Shown: positions 8,580 through 17,402, numbered from the stretch's first letter. The stretch is DNA of 64,000 nucleotides from G963678255 sp963678255 (GCA_963678255.2 CAXXTW010000001.1:930001-994000), one strand, 5' to 3'. The notes: generated by a model not told the origin, from the sequence alone. Numbers and translations: made by a program.

Positions 8580-8635
8580 AAAAAAAGTCGATGCCCTATT
8601 GATCAGGGTTTTAGGCTCATTTGACGAAAGTTGGG

Positions 8636-8834
8636 TTAAATAGAAATCAGGAAATAACTGAATTTCGATTTGTTGATTTGTCAGGGTTTCTGCAATAAGC
8701 CAGGTTAATTCGGCTTCATTTGCTTTTTGAATGACTTGTGACACAGTGTTACGTGAACAGGATAAACTTCGTGATATCCCACGAAGACTAATACCTTGAC
8801 GGTATAAGCGTAGTATCTCTCGATAATTGGTCAT
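8636..8834 (-). pseudogene. istA: IstA transposase, 5' part (helix-turn-helix)
   Basis: From the ATG at 8834 the frame reads MTNYREILRLYRQGISL, then RGISRSLSCSRNTVSQVIQ, a helix-turn-helix of the kind that opens IstA proteins and binds the terminal repeats. It continues to FPDFYL before hitting the inverted repeat of the nested element. The frame then runs on into IS1634-like DNA to 8562, but those residues are not native. A GGAGG sequence precedes the start. Together with 5207-6553 it reconstitutes a complete istA. Confidence 0.92.
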
Positions 8835-8982
8835 TTGTGACCTCCAAATTTGTATTTACACTTAATTTGTGTATATATTAAAATGGAGTATTATCTTTTA
8901 TTATGACAAGTGGATCTTACATCGGAGAGCTGGCTCTATAATTTCGGACTAGTGGCTCTGACTTTTCGGATAGTATGCTCTA

Positions 8983-9728
8983 TTGGAAAAGAATATTCAT
9001 TATCTAAATTAAATACAGGAAGAATGATTTTATCAAGAAAATACTATGATTATTATAATGAATTTACAGCCATAAACAGAAATACTACAATTCTTTGGTT
9101 TAACAAATCAGAAGATGATACATATCTAAATACTTTAGAAAATTCATTGCTATTTAAATACGCCTTTAATTCTGAGTTAAGTAATAAAAGAAACATGGCA
9201 GACATTGATGATTTTAATGTTTTATTAGATTCTTCTATTTATAAAAAAACCAATATTTCACAATTTCCAAATAAAATTACAATGATCCAATGTGAATTAT
9301 TAGAATTTAAAAAAGTAATTGAGGATGTACTAATAACAAAACTAAAAGTCAAAATAGAAAGATCTTTTGGAGAATATAAATTTCCTCAAATAGAAATTGA
9401 ATTAATAGATGTGGTAACGAGAAATAATTATTTTTCAGATTTTAAATATGAAATAGGGAAAAAATATATTATTGGTTTTATGCAAGAATCATTCATTGGA
9501 AAACCAAAAATTAATGAATATCCAATTTATTTCTACATAAGAGATCCATTAATTTTTAAAATTCAACAAGATTCAATATCTATTAAGAAAGATTTAATAG
9601 TATCAGACAAAAGTGATTTAATATACCCGAATGAGTTTTGTGATACATTTTTTTATTATTTTCGAAATCAATCAAAAATTAACATTAACAATATAGATGA
9701 ATTAGTAAATTATTATTATAAATTTTAG
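8983..9728 (+). pseudogene. 3' fragment of the interrupted secreted-protein gene
   Basis: The frame continues from the 5' fragment at 4039-4324 when the IS21-like element is removed without any target duplication. It encodes about 248 Lys/Ile/Asn-rich residues with motifs such as LSRKYYDYYNEF and YEIGKKYIIGF. The residues read from the ATG at 8910 to 8982 belong to the right end of the insertion sequence, not to the host protein. Composition and codon use match the 5' fragment. No family is recognised. The preserved frame suggests a recent disruption, although an unrelated gene fragment cannot be excluded. Confidence 0.55.
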
Positions 9729-9916
9729 GAAAATTGGAGATATTATGAAAAAGAGAATTCTATTTTCATAATAATTAGAATTAATACTTATTTATTTTGT
9801 GGCTATCGATTAGGTCAATGATTGAATTTCTTTATCCATATGATCCAAATCCAAATTCTGATGAGCAGAATATCCCAAGCAATAATTCTACTTTCATGAA
9901 TTGTTACCATATGATA
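9729..9916. other. Short region with decayed-looking coding traces
   Basis: A GGAGATATT ribosome binding site is followed by ATGAAAAAGAGAATTC, which looks like the start of another signal-peptide gene but stops after 8 codons. Shifting the frame extends it to about 20 more codons. A second 35-codon frame lies at 9818-9925. It is best read as a gene remnant downstream of the interrupted gene. Confidence 0.35.
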
Positions 9917-11725
9917 CTATTTTAATAACATTATTTTATGCATTTTAGTGTGTTGAGATGTTTTTAGCTGAACAAAATAAATCCCTGAAGGGCATTGTTG
10001 CCCTTTACCTGATTTACCATTCCAAGAAATATGGTTATTACCTTTATTGACAATTTTGTCAGATAATGTCACAATTTTTTCACCTTTTATGTTAAAGATA
10101 GAAAGGGTTGCTTTGTCTGTTTCTTTCATGGTGAAATGAATGGTAGTGGATGGATTGAATGGATTGGGATAAGATGTTAAAGTTAAATCATTTGGCTGGA
10201 TAACTTGATTATCTTGGTTTGCTATTAATTCAGGGTTTAATCTGATTTTAACATTTTTAGCACCTTGTTCGTAAATAATCTTGAAATTTGTTTCCAACAT
10301 TTGATTTATTACTCGATCTGTTTCATTAGCAGTTAAAGTAAAGGTCATGTTTTCTCCAAAATTTAATGTTTTGGGTAAAGAATCCGAAGAACACTGCACA
10401 TTCCAGTTTAACCCACCAAAATTCTGGTCAAATAAAACTGTATCAATCCTGATACTGCTATTCAAATTATAATTTGAAACTATAATATTCAGAGGTTGAT
10501 TCAATTCTTCTTGAGTATTAATATCAATTGACTGACTGTTAATATTAATATATTCAAAAGGCAAAATGTCAACAATTGCCCCTTCAAAGACAGTCAAACC
10601 TAAAGGAAATTCCGATGGAATTAGATACCATCCATCTTGTGAACCACCCCACCCATAATTTATATGAAAGTAATTATCAGTATTATAACCATCTACTACA
10701 ACATTGTGCCCTGCATCTACTGCGGGAGTAACTATACCTAAATGAACCGGTTGAGCATCTTGCACATTTTGAATGATTCGATTTAAAAATTCAGGATCAT
10801 TTGGGTTTAGTAAAGTCGCTGTTGAATAATTAAAACGATGATATCCGTCTAAAGCCTGACTAAGGCTAAATGTGCCTGAACCGTCCCGAGTATAAATCTG
10901 TTTCATTGCAACACCTGTTGCAAATATAATGGAGGCTTTATCTTGAGAATTTAAAGCTAAATTGTATTTTAAATTGTTTAATAATGTGTCCAGATAAGAG
11001 TTTAATGTCGGAAAATCTGGAAAATCATAGGCTGAACAATCATTGTCTATCCAATAACTATTTCCCCCATAATTATGATGATAATCATCACTGTCATTAA
11101 GAGTCGTACCATTAAAAGTTTGATGATAACAGACAATTTGGCTCATAACTAGAGCTGGGCATCCTGCCAGACTTCTGGAATTGTTCACTAAATCCATTGG
11201 ACAAAATTGAGCATAATACCCAATTTGATTCCATCTGCTCTCAACCCATCCTCCTGTAGAAGTACTCCCATCTGGTGGCCATTGTGTGACCTCTCTGGAA
11301 TTCCTGGTGTTATTTATCAGACTTTCCCACTTTTCATGCCTGTCTTGAATGATGGATCTAGATACACTGGCTATATTTTTTAATCTGTTTTTTATATCAA
11401 TATGAATTAAATATTTTAAATCATTTCTCTGTTGAGCATTATCCGAAAAATTTGAGTTAAATGAATATGCAATAACAGGAGGTAAATCATTATCGGCAGA
11501 AACCACAACATATCCTTCGGGGTTTAAATGATAAACATATGCTAAAAGCGTTTGATTATCTTGGATTTTTTCAAGCTTATAGACCTTGTTTGAGACATTT
11601 TTCTCTTTTTGATATAAAAAACTAGTGACTGCTTGATTTGCTTTTTTCTCAGGGACCAGTATGCCTATTAATAAAGATAATTGACATAATATACTGATGA
11701 GTAGAAGATATTTAAATCTTTGCAT
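9917..11725 (-). CDS. C10-family (streptopain-like) cysteine protease with C-terminal sorting tail
   Basis: 602 residues behind AAGGGGAAG. A signal peptide (residues 1-25) is followed by a Spi-type propeptide region (LNPEGYVVVSADNDLPPVIAY), the typical inhibitory prodomain of C10 proteases. The catalytic cysteine is C189 (SLAGCPALVMSQIVCYH) and the catalytic histidine H340 (AGHNVVVDGY); YFHINYGWGG supports the fold. A linker or beta-sandwich follows, and the C-terminal ~75 residues are a sorting tail (SYPNPFNPSTTIHF, FNIKGEKIVTL, PSGIYFVQLK). The protein is expected to be secreted as a zymogen. It is a single gene read toward the interrupted region and away from the leader at 11960. Confidence 0.92.
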   Translation of the reverse strand: MQRFKYLLLISILCQLSLLIGILVPEKKANQAVTSFLYQKEKNVSNKVYKLEKIQDNQTLLAYVYHLNPEGYVVVSADNDLPPVIAYSFNSNFSDNAQQRNDLKYLIHIDIKNRLKNIASVSRSIIQDRHEKWESLINNTRNSREVTQWPPDGSTSTGGWVESRWNQIGYYAQFCPMDLVNNSRSLAGCPALVMSQIVCYHQTFNGTTLNDSDDYHHNYGGNSYWIDNDCSAYDFPDFPTLNSYLDTLLNNLKYNLALNSQDKASIIFATGVAMKQIYTRDGSGTFSLSQALDGYHRFNYSTATLLNPNDPEFLNRIIQNVQDAQPVHLGIVTPAVDAGHNVVVDGYNTDNYFHINYGWGGSQDGWYLIPSEFPLGLTVFEGAIVDILPFEYININSQSIDINTQEELNQPLNIIVSNYNLNSSIRIDTVLFDQNFGGLNWNVQCSSDSLPKTLNFGENMTFTLTANETDRVINQMLETNFKIIYEQGAKNVKIRLNPELIANQDNQVIQPNDLTLTSYPNPFNPSTTIHFTMKETDKATLSIFNIKGEKIVTLSDKIVNKGNNHISWNGKSGKGQQCPSGIYFVQLKTSQHTKMHKIMLLK

Positions 11726-11959
11726 AATTCTTCCCCTTTATAATTTTTACAATATTGAGTAAATATAATGCAATATTTATACCAAAAATATTTTTTTTTT
11801 GAATTTAATAAGTTTCTTTACTAAAGACACATTCACCTTTATTATTATAATTCAAGAAAAGTGATGGTTTCGAAAGAGATTACTTCTCCGATGAGAAAAT
11901 ATAAAGCTATCATTATTCTGGCGATTACAGCTTATTAAATTGTAATTTAAATTTTGTTG

Positions 11960-11988
11960 TTGACAAAAAATATAGCTAAAACTATATT
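11960..11988 (+). promoter_or_regulatory. Promoter of the amidohydrolase-GNAT operon
   Basis: TTGACA at 11960-11965 and TATATT at 11983-11988 with 17 bp spacing. A small palindrome, TATAG-ctaaaa-CTATA (11971-11986), overlaps the spacer and -10 box and could be an operator. Confidence 0.7.
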
Positions 11989-12015
11989 AGCCAAAAAAGT
12001 AAAGGAGTAGAAGAA

Positions 12016-12054
12016 ATGGCTATAAGAAATAACTGTATTTTGGCATTAGCTTAA
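12016..12054 (+). CDS. Possible 12-codon leader peptide
   Basis: MAIRNNCILALA, with AAAGGAG 8 bases upstream and a promoter about 30 bp further up. It ends in TTAGCTTAA like the leader ORF at 3813-3902. It is followed by alternative RNA hairpins and two terminators before the first structural gene, the classical layout of attenuation. The peptide has no run of a single amino acid, so sensing of one amino acid is not evident. Confidence 0.5.
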   Translation: MAIRNNCILALA

Positions 12055-12059
12055 AGATA

Positions 12060-12152
12060 CCGATCCTAATATTTTGATGTTTTATTTTCACTGAAATATG
12101 TGATTCTTATATATATCACTGGGATCGGTTTAGAAATCGATCCCAATATTTT
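12060..12152 (+). terminator. Attenuator: antiterminator and terminator 1
   Basis: Segment 1 CCGATCC (12060-12066) can pair with segment 2 GGATCGG (12122-12128). Segment 2 can instead form the terminator stem GGGATCG/CGATCCC (12121-12127 with 12138-12144), which is followed by AATATTTTTTTT. The two pairings are mutually exclusive, as in transcription attenuators. The trigger is unknown. Confidence 0.65.
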
Positions 12153-12161
12153 TTTTAAATT

Positions 12162-12206
12162 TAATCTCAGGGGACGATTTCTCCTGAGATTATTTTTTTA
12201 AGGAGG
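12162..12206 (+). terminator. Terminator 2 directly ahead of the ribosome binding site
   Basis: A perfect 10 bp stem TAATCTCAGG (12162-12171) with CCTGAGATTA (12183-12192), then seven Ts and immediately AAGGAGG. An intrinsic terminator placed just before a Shine-Dalgarno implies regulated read-through into the gene at 12212. Confidence 0.75.
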
Positions 12207-12211
12207 TTATT

Positions 12212-13060
12212 ATGAAAATTATTGATGCCCATTTCCATTACTCAAATTTGGAATGCTTTATTCTGGCAGCAAAAGATAATGGAGTTGATTATTCTAAAAC
12301 AGGGTTTGAAAAAGAATATAAAGATAATTGTATTGTTTCAGGTGTTTGTATGGGATTGGAAGAACTATCACCAGGTTCTTTTCCAGATAATCACGCAAAG
12401 ACTCCCATGACTTATAATCTGGATATTCTACCTAAAGATTTTTATTATTGTGCAGGGGTCAATCCTCATCATTTAAATGACGAGGATATGATATCTCTAG
12501 AGAAGGAACTACTAAAACCTCAATGCGTGGGAATAAAACTTTATGCAGGATATTATCATTATTTTCTGACAGATAAGGTTTATCAGTCAATTTATACTTT
12601 AGCTCTAAAGCATAAATTACCAGTGGTGGTTCATATGGGTGACACCTATAGTCAGAAGGGTTTACTCAAGTATTCTCACCCTCTCATCATTGATGAAATT
12701 GCTGTCCAATATCCTGAATTAAAGCTAATGATAGCTCATTTAGGGAATCCTTGGTTGATGGAAACAGCAGAAATCCTTTACAAAAACAAAAATGTATTTT
12801 CCGATTTATCTGGTTTACAAGTCGGGAATAAAGCTGTATTTGATCGGTTTAGTGCTCAGGAATTGTATTTGAATATGTTTCGAACAGCCTTGATTTTGGC
12901 TGATTCTTATGATAAACTGATTTTTGGTACGGATTGGCCATTAGCACCATTATCTGTTTACATAGACTTTGTGAAAAAAATAATTCCTCAAGAACATTAT
13001 GAAGCGGTGTTTTATGAAAATGCCTTAAGATTTTTCACCAAAATAAAAGAGAAAAGATAA
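12212..13060 (+). CDS. Amidohydrolase-2 family metal-dependent hydrolase
   Basis: 282 residues behind AAGGAGG. The TIM-barrel metal ligands of the amidohydrolase superfamily can be followed: DAHFH (HxH) at residues 5-9, the lysine region VGIKLYAGYY, VVVHMGD, LMIAHLGNP and FGTDWPLAP (last-strand Asp). The enzyme probably hydrolyses a C-N or C-O bond, or decarboxylates a small cytosolic molecule; the substrate is unknown. The next gene starts 17 bp later, so the two are co-transcribed behind the attenuator-like leader. The superfamily call is firm and the function open. Confidence 0.85.
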   Translation: MKIIDAHFHYSNLECFILAAKDNGVDYSKTGFEKEYKDNCIVSGVCMGLEELSPGSFPDNHAKTPMTYNLDILPKDFYYCAGVNPHHLNDEDMISLEKELLKPQCVGIKLYAGYYHYFLTDKVYQSIYTLALKHKLPVVVHMGDTYSQKGLLKYSHPLIIDEIAVQYPELKLMIAHLGNPWLMETAEILYKNKNVFSDLSGLQVGNKAVFDRFSAQELYLNMFRTALILADSYDKLIFGTDWPLAPLSVYIDFVKKIIPQEHYEAVFYENALRFFTKIKEKR

Positions 13061-13077
13061 TAAACAGGATTTTTAAA

Positions 13078-16000
13078 ATGAATCAAATAATTATTGTAGA
13101 ATACAATCCAAGTTTGGCAAAAGGAATTGCTCAGATGTGGAATAATAGTAAAGAAGGTTGGAATGGAGATGCAGGTCATAATACTGAAAAAAGTATCCTC
13201 TTAAAAGAAGCTCAAGCTTCCCATTTAAATCTGTATATTGCCTTGGAAGGTGAATTAGTGGTTGGTTATTGTAAGTTATCAAAGTATGCCTATGATGAAA
13301 ATACACTTTATATTGATTTACTCAATGTTTTGCCATCGTATCATGGGAAAAGAGTTGGTAAAATGCTAGTTTTAAAAGCACTTGAAAGAACCATTGAGCT
13401 GGGATATCCCCGTCTTGATTTATTTACTTGGGCAGGTAACACAAAAGCTGTACCCTTGTATAAAAAAACTGGTTTTTTCTGGGAAAAGATGGAAGCCAAT
13501 TCTACTCATCTGATGAACTTTCTCCCAACTGCCTTAAAAACTGAATTAGTAAGTGATTATTTTTCTGATATAGATTGGTATAATGATTCCTGCCGCGTTT
13601 TAGATATTTGTCCTGACGGCATCAAAGTAAATGATTTTGATCATTATCAATATCATTGGGAAAAGAATGGTCAATATCTTAAAATGAATTTTGAAAAAAC
13701 AGGTAGAGGATTAGTCGCAATTGATTGCAATGAGTTTATGATAGAAACTCATGTTGAAGCCAATAAGCTTGTCTTTGGTCAGAAACATGAGATTACTTAC
13801 AAAATTATTAATAAAAGTCAGCAACCTCTTCAAGTAAATATCTGTGGTAAAAATGATAAAAATATTCAGTTTGATTTTACTTACGATAAGATTATTACCG
13901 ACACTGAGATTATTAATGCTGAATTTTACCTTGATAAAATTGAAAAGAATCAAAATATGTGGATAACTCACCCTTGTGTCATTTCTGATATTTTTATTAA
14001 TAATAAAAAGGCAACTTTTAAAACAGGAATTAAGCCACTATTCCCACTTATCTTTCAATATGCCAAACCTTTTAAATTAGTTAATAAAAATTTTAAGTAT
14101 GATCTCATTATTAATGTTGAGAATAATTTTGATCAGGATTGTGACTTTATGGTTCAATTACCTGAATGGAAAGATGTAGAATTTCTAAAAAAACAGTTAT
14201 TTTTTAGTCTCAAAGCAAAAGAAAAGAGTAATCTGACTATTCCGATAATTTTAAAAAATTCCATAGTTTTATATACATCTATCAAGATAGAAGCCTTTTT
14301 ATCTACTTCGATTGAGCTTGATGATAAATCCGAAAAGAAGGCATGTATCCAATATGAACAAAACTTTGAGTTATTACTAAATACATATCAGGGCAAGGTC
14401 TGTGGTGAAGGTTCTAACCTTTATGTACTAAACTCAGGGAAAAACATGCTCTATGTAGATAAAGATAATGACTATAATGAGATGACTTTTAAAAACCTTC
14501 TCTCAGAGATTTGGGCAGTTATTGGAATTCCAAAAGTAGGGAAACCTTTTAGTTCAGAATTTCATAACAAAAAGGCTCATAGTCTAAAATTCGTTGAAAC
14601 TAATGATTATTTGATGCTTTCATTGTTTCATCGCTCAGATGATTTTTCTGGATGTGAATTTGCCTGTCATTATAAACTCTATCCTCAAGGCTTTATGGAA
14701 TATCAGATAGAATTATTAAAATATCCTGAAAATAAAAATGAAATTAACTTAAGTTATTCATTCTGTTTTGATAGAGCCCATATGCAAATGTCCTACAATG
14801 GAGATTTGATAAAAACGGATGATAGTAAATTTAATGACTCTGAAATGATCTTTTGGGACAGTCAAAAGATTGATGAGAATTGGCTTTATAATGAAAATGA
14901 CACTAGTACAATCGCTCTAATTTGGGATAAACAAGTTAAACCGATTTCCTGCTCATGGCATTATGTGGTTGAACATCATTTTGATAAAAACAGTGAAAGA
15001 ATGACTCCTCCTTTAACCATTGCAATTGATTATTTTCATTCAGTTAAACAGGTCAGACAATTTGCTTTAATGAAAGATTTGGAACCTAAAAAGTCAAATC
15101 AATGTATAGATTTGATCATTAATGAAGGAAATCCATTTGTTGAACCACATTTAAATGTTTCACATCTTGATCGTAAAGATAAAGCACTGGAATGTTCTTG
15201 TGAGATAAGTTCATTAAACAACACCTTTGAACCTGTTACACAAAGTGTAATAGAGAGTCAGCAGCTCTTTCAAATTGATTTTGATGTGATGATAAAAAAT
15301 AAGGAAGATTTTCAATTGATTCAAGATTTGTCTGAATATAATGCAAAATCTTTTACTATTCAGAAAGCTTGCTTTTTAAAACAGGAAGGTTTGATAAAAA
15401 CAAACAAACATATTTCTGGGATAAATCAGATATATTCGGTTGATAATGGAGTTTTAACTTTTTCATCCTCTCCTGAATTTGCTCCATCTGTTTTTTCTTT
15501 GAAATTTAAAGGGATTGAATGGTTGGATTGTGATTTTCCTGAAAAAGGACCAAAAGCTTGGTGGAATCCCTGGATAGGTGGTTTATGTAATATGCCCTCT
15601 GGTTTTAAAACTCTATTCTATCTTGAAGAAGAAACTCATGCTGAATTTGTAAAAAGAGAAGATAATTTTGGAAATCTCTGGCAAGGGATAGAGGTTACAA
15701 CGAATATTGCTCATTATAACCCTCTAAAAGGTGTCAATATCAAACAATATTTCCTTGTCTTACCTTCTATGCCATTTATTCTTTATTTTTATGTTTTGGA
15801 GCAAAATAACGGATTTGTGAAATCATTACATCCTTTTAGCGAACTTTTTGTTAAAGCCGATGAGGATCTTAAGAATACTCAGTTTGAATACACTTATAAT
15901 GGTCAGCAAGTCAGTACAAAATGTGGGGTAGAGGACATTGGATTTAGTACAAATGCTAGTATGGTATGCTTTAAAGGTAAGAACAGATCTGAAAAAATGT

Positions 16001-16194
16001 ATGCTTACAATGGAGATATTGAAAGTTCAATGAGCGTAGGTTCAAACTTATCTGTAACAAATAGTTCTTTTCATGATTATGTAAATCTGAAAAATGATCA
16101 GCCTTATATATCAGCGCCAAGATATCTTATCTTCAGTGAAATGGAATTGAAAGAAAATTGGCTAAAAGATTTGAAAAATATCCGTTTCAAATAA
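13078..16194 (+). CDS. Giant protein with N-terminal GNAT acetyltransferase domain
   Basis: 1038 residues, far longer than a GNAT enzyme (~150-200). Residues ~1-150 form a GNAT domain with the acetyl-CoA loop region VLPSYHGKRVGKMLV and the C-terminal pattern GNTKAVPLYKKTGF. The remaining ~880 residues have no signal peptide or membrane segment and are rich in beta-strand-like patterns; residues ~310-420 resemble an immunoglobulin-like or NEW3-type sandwich, and the C-terminal half contains Trp-rich segments such as KAWWNPWIGGLCNMPSGF. I do not recognise the C-terminal family; it could be a carbohydrate-active or binding module. The spacing suggests joint action with the amidohydrolase. Confidence 0.8.
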   Translation: MNQIIIVEYNPSLAKGIAQMWNNSKEGWNGDAGHNTEKSILLKEAQASHLNLYIALEGELVVGYCKLSKYAYDENTLYIDLLNVLPSYHGKRVGKMLVLKALERTIELGYPRLDLFTWAGNTKAVPLYKKTGFFWEKMEANSTHLMNFLPTALKTELVSDYFSDIDWYNDSCRVLDICPDGIKVNDFDHYQYHWEKNGQYLKMNFEKTGRGLVAIDCNEFMIETHVEANKLVFGQKHEITYKIINKSQQPLQVNICGKNDKNIQFDFTYDKIITDTEIINAEFYLDKIEKNQNMWITHPCVISDIFINNKKATFKTGIKPLFPLIFQYAKPFKLVNKNFKYDLIINVENNFDQDCDFMVQLPEWKDVEFLKKQLFFSLKAKEKSNLTIPIILKNSIVLYTSIKIEAFLSTSIELDDKSEKKACIQYEQNFELLLNTYQGKVCGEGSNLYVLNSGKNMLYVDKDNDYNEMTFKNLLSEIWAVIGIPKVGKPFSSEFHNKKAHSLKFVETNDYLMLSLFHRSDDFSGCEFACHYKLYPQGFMEYQIELLKYPENKNEINLSYSFCFDRAHMQMSYNGDLIKTDDSKFNDSEMIFWDSQKIDENWLYNENDTSTIALIWDKQVKPISCSWHYVVEHHFDKNSERMTPPLTIAIDYFHSVKQVRQFALMKDLEPKKSNQCIDLIINEGNPFVEPHLNVSHLDRKDKALECSCEISSLNNTFEPVTQSVIESQQLFQIDFDVMIKNKEDFQLIQDLSEYNAKSFTIQKACFLKQEGLIKTNKHISGINQIYSVDNGVLTFSSSPEFAPSVFSLKFKGIEWLDCDFPEKGPKAWWNPWIGGLCNMPSGFKTLFYLEEETHAEFVKREDNFGNLWQGIEVTTNIAHYNPLKGVNIKQYFLVLPSMPFILYFYVLEQNNGFVKSLHPFSELFVKADEDLKNTQFEYTYNGQQVSTKCGVEDIGFSTNASMVCFKGKNRSEKMYAYNGDIESSMSVGSNLSVTNSSFHDYVNLKNDQPYISAPRYLIFSEMELKENWLKDLKNIRFK

Positions 16195-16201
16195 TAAAAA
16201 A

Positions 16202-16244
16202 CCTCAGAGATCAGACATAATAAGCCATGTCTGGGTTTCTGAGG
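16202..16244. terminator. Bidirectional terminator between convergent genes
   Basis: Nested hairpins: outer CCTCAGA/TCTGAGG and inner CAGACAT/ATGTCTG. On the minus strand the hairpin is followed by TTTTTT, so it best serves dxr, while also lying just after the GNAT protein stop. Confidence 0.8.
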
Positions 16245-16259
16245 TATATTAAATACTTC

Positions 16260-17387
16260 TTAATTATTATCTAAAATATCGCGAGTTGTTTTTAGAATAG
16301 TTTCTAAGTCGGGATTAGAAATATTTTCGTATTGATTTAGAGTCTTTTCTACATTTTCTGAAATTTGACAGAAAGAGATATCTCCCTTTAAAAAAGCATC
16401 AAGAGCTTTTTCATTTGCTGCATTAATAATAGTAGGGTATAGTCCACCAGATTTTCCTGCTTGGCAGGCTAAATGGAATAATGGATATCTTTCTGGGTCA
16501 ATTTCTTCAAATGTGAGAGCCGGTAATTGGAATAAATTTGTTTTTACAATATCAGATTGAATATGCTTTGGGTAAGAAAGAGCGTAAAGAATTGGTAATT
16601 GCATAGAGGGTAATGACATTTGAGAGATGATTGAGCCATCGACAAATTCTACCATTGAATGAATGATAGATTGAGGATGAATACAGGCCTGGATTCTTTC
16701 AAAAGGCATATCAAATAACCATTGTGCTTCTATGATCTCTAATCCCTTATTAAACATGGTTGCAGAATCTAAAGTAACCTTTGTCCCCATTGACCATGTG
16801 GGATGTTTTAGAGCTTGCTCTTTGGTGATATTCTGAAACTGATCTAATTCTAATATACGGAATGGACCACCTGAGGCGGTTAAATGTAAGTAACGTATCT
16901 CATCTTTGGTATGTTTATACAAAACTTGAAATATAGCACTATGTTCACTATCAACAGGTAATATTCTTACCTTATTTTTTTTAATGATGTCATTCACCAG
17001 ATGTCCTGCCATGACTAATGACTCTTTATTCGCTAAAGCTAAATCATGTCCTGAATTTATGATTGCCATGGTGTAGGGAAGACCAGATGATCCTGACACT
17101 GCATTTAATCCGATATCATAATCTACATTTTCGAGTAATCGGATTAATTCATCTTTACCAGAATAAAAGCAGATAGAAGGATAATCTTCAATTCTAAAGG
17201 AATTAGGAATATCTCCTGTTATTACCAATATGGGTATAGAAAATTCTATTGCTGCCTGAATGCCAAAATCTATATTGTCATGAACTGACGCCATAACGAT
17301 TTGAAAAGAATGACTCTGCTCTCTTATTACATTTAAAGTTGATAGACCAATTGAGCCGGAGAGTCCTAATAATGCTATTTTTTTCAT
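16260..17387 (-). CDS. dxr: 1-deoxy-D-xylulose 5-phosphate reductoisomerase
   Basis: 375 residues, full length. It catalyses the NADPH-dependent conversion of DXP to MEP, the committed step of the methylerythritol phosphate isoprenoid pathway. Seen motifs: the NADPH-binding start LLGLSGSIG, ALANKESLVMAG, PVDSEHSAIFQ (metal ligands Asp and Glu), TASGGPFR, HPTWSMGTKVTLDSATM and NKGLEIIEA. It is the last gene of the overlapping minus-strand operon that starts at 24785, and undecaprenyl-phosphate chemistry at the operon's head fits its role. The protein ends at a strong terminator. Confidence 0.97.
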   Translation of the reverse strand: MKKIALLGLSGSIGLSTLNVIREQSHSFQIVMASVHDNIDFGIQAAIEFSIPILVITGDIPNSFRIEDYPSICFYSGKDELIRLLENVDYDIGLNAVSGSSGLPYTMAIINSGHDLALANKESLVMAGHLVNDIIKKNKVRILPVDSEHSAIFQVLYKHTKDEIRYLHLTASGGPFRILELDQFQNITKEQALKHPTWSMGTKVTLDSATMFNKGLEIIEAQWLFDMPFERIQACIHPQSIIHSMVEFVDGSIISQMSLPSMQLPILYALSYPKHIQSDIVKTNLFQLPALTFEEIDPERYPLFHLACQAGKSGGLYPTIINAANEKALDAFLKGDISFCQISENVEKTLNQYENISNPDLETILKTTRDILDNN

Positions 17388-17402
17388 TTTAACTCTTTAA
17401 TT

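Larger units (their letters stand above)
6557..8635 (+). mobile_element. IS1634-like (IS4-superfamily) insertion sequence nested in istA
   Basis: A 2079 bp element bounded by imperfect inverted repeats CCCATCTTTCG (6557-6567) and CGAAAGTTGGG (8625-8635; 10 of 11 match). It is flanked by TTAA on both sides and carries a single transposase gene. Its insertion splits istA in frame. Both ends and the transposase frame look intact, so it may still be active and is the younger of the two insertions. Confidence 0.88.
4325..8982 (-). mobile_element. IS21-family insertion sequence, itself interrupted
   Basis: Both ends carry the terminal multiple repeats typical of IS21 elements: AGAGC(A/C)-type motifs starting at 4326, 4348, 4370 and 4390 on the left and, reading inward, at 8981, 8959, 8937 and 8917 on the right. 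The spacing is the same at both ends (22, 22, 20). The outermost ten bases, TAGAGCATAC, are identical. Inside are istA and istB on the minus strand with an ATGA overlap. Removing the nested element (2079 bp plus one TTAA copy) leaves about 2575 bp, a normal IS21 size. No clear target-site duplication is visible next to the ends. The element interrupts a host secreted-protein gene on the plus strand. It is inactive as it stands because istA is split. Confidence 0.9.

Noticed and set aside
8562..8635. C-terminal residues of the 90-codon frame containing the IstA start
   Set aside because: They are read through the right end of the IS1634-like element.
8910..8982. N-terminus of the gene ending at 9728
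   Set aside because: These bases are the terminal repeats of the IS21-like element; the ATG is fortuitous.
12016..12211. T-box riboswitch or classical amino-acid attenuator
   Set aside because: I find no T-box consensus and the leader peptide has no run of a single amino acid; the trigger stays open.
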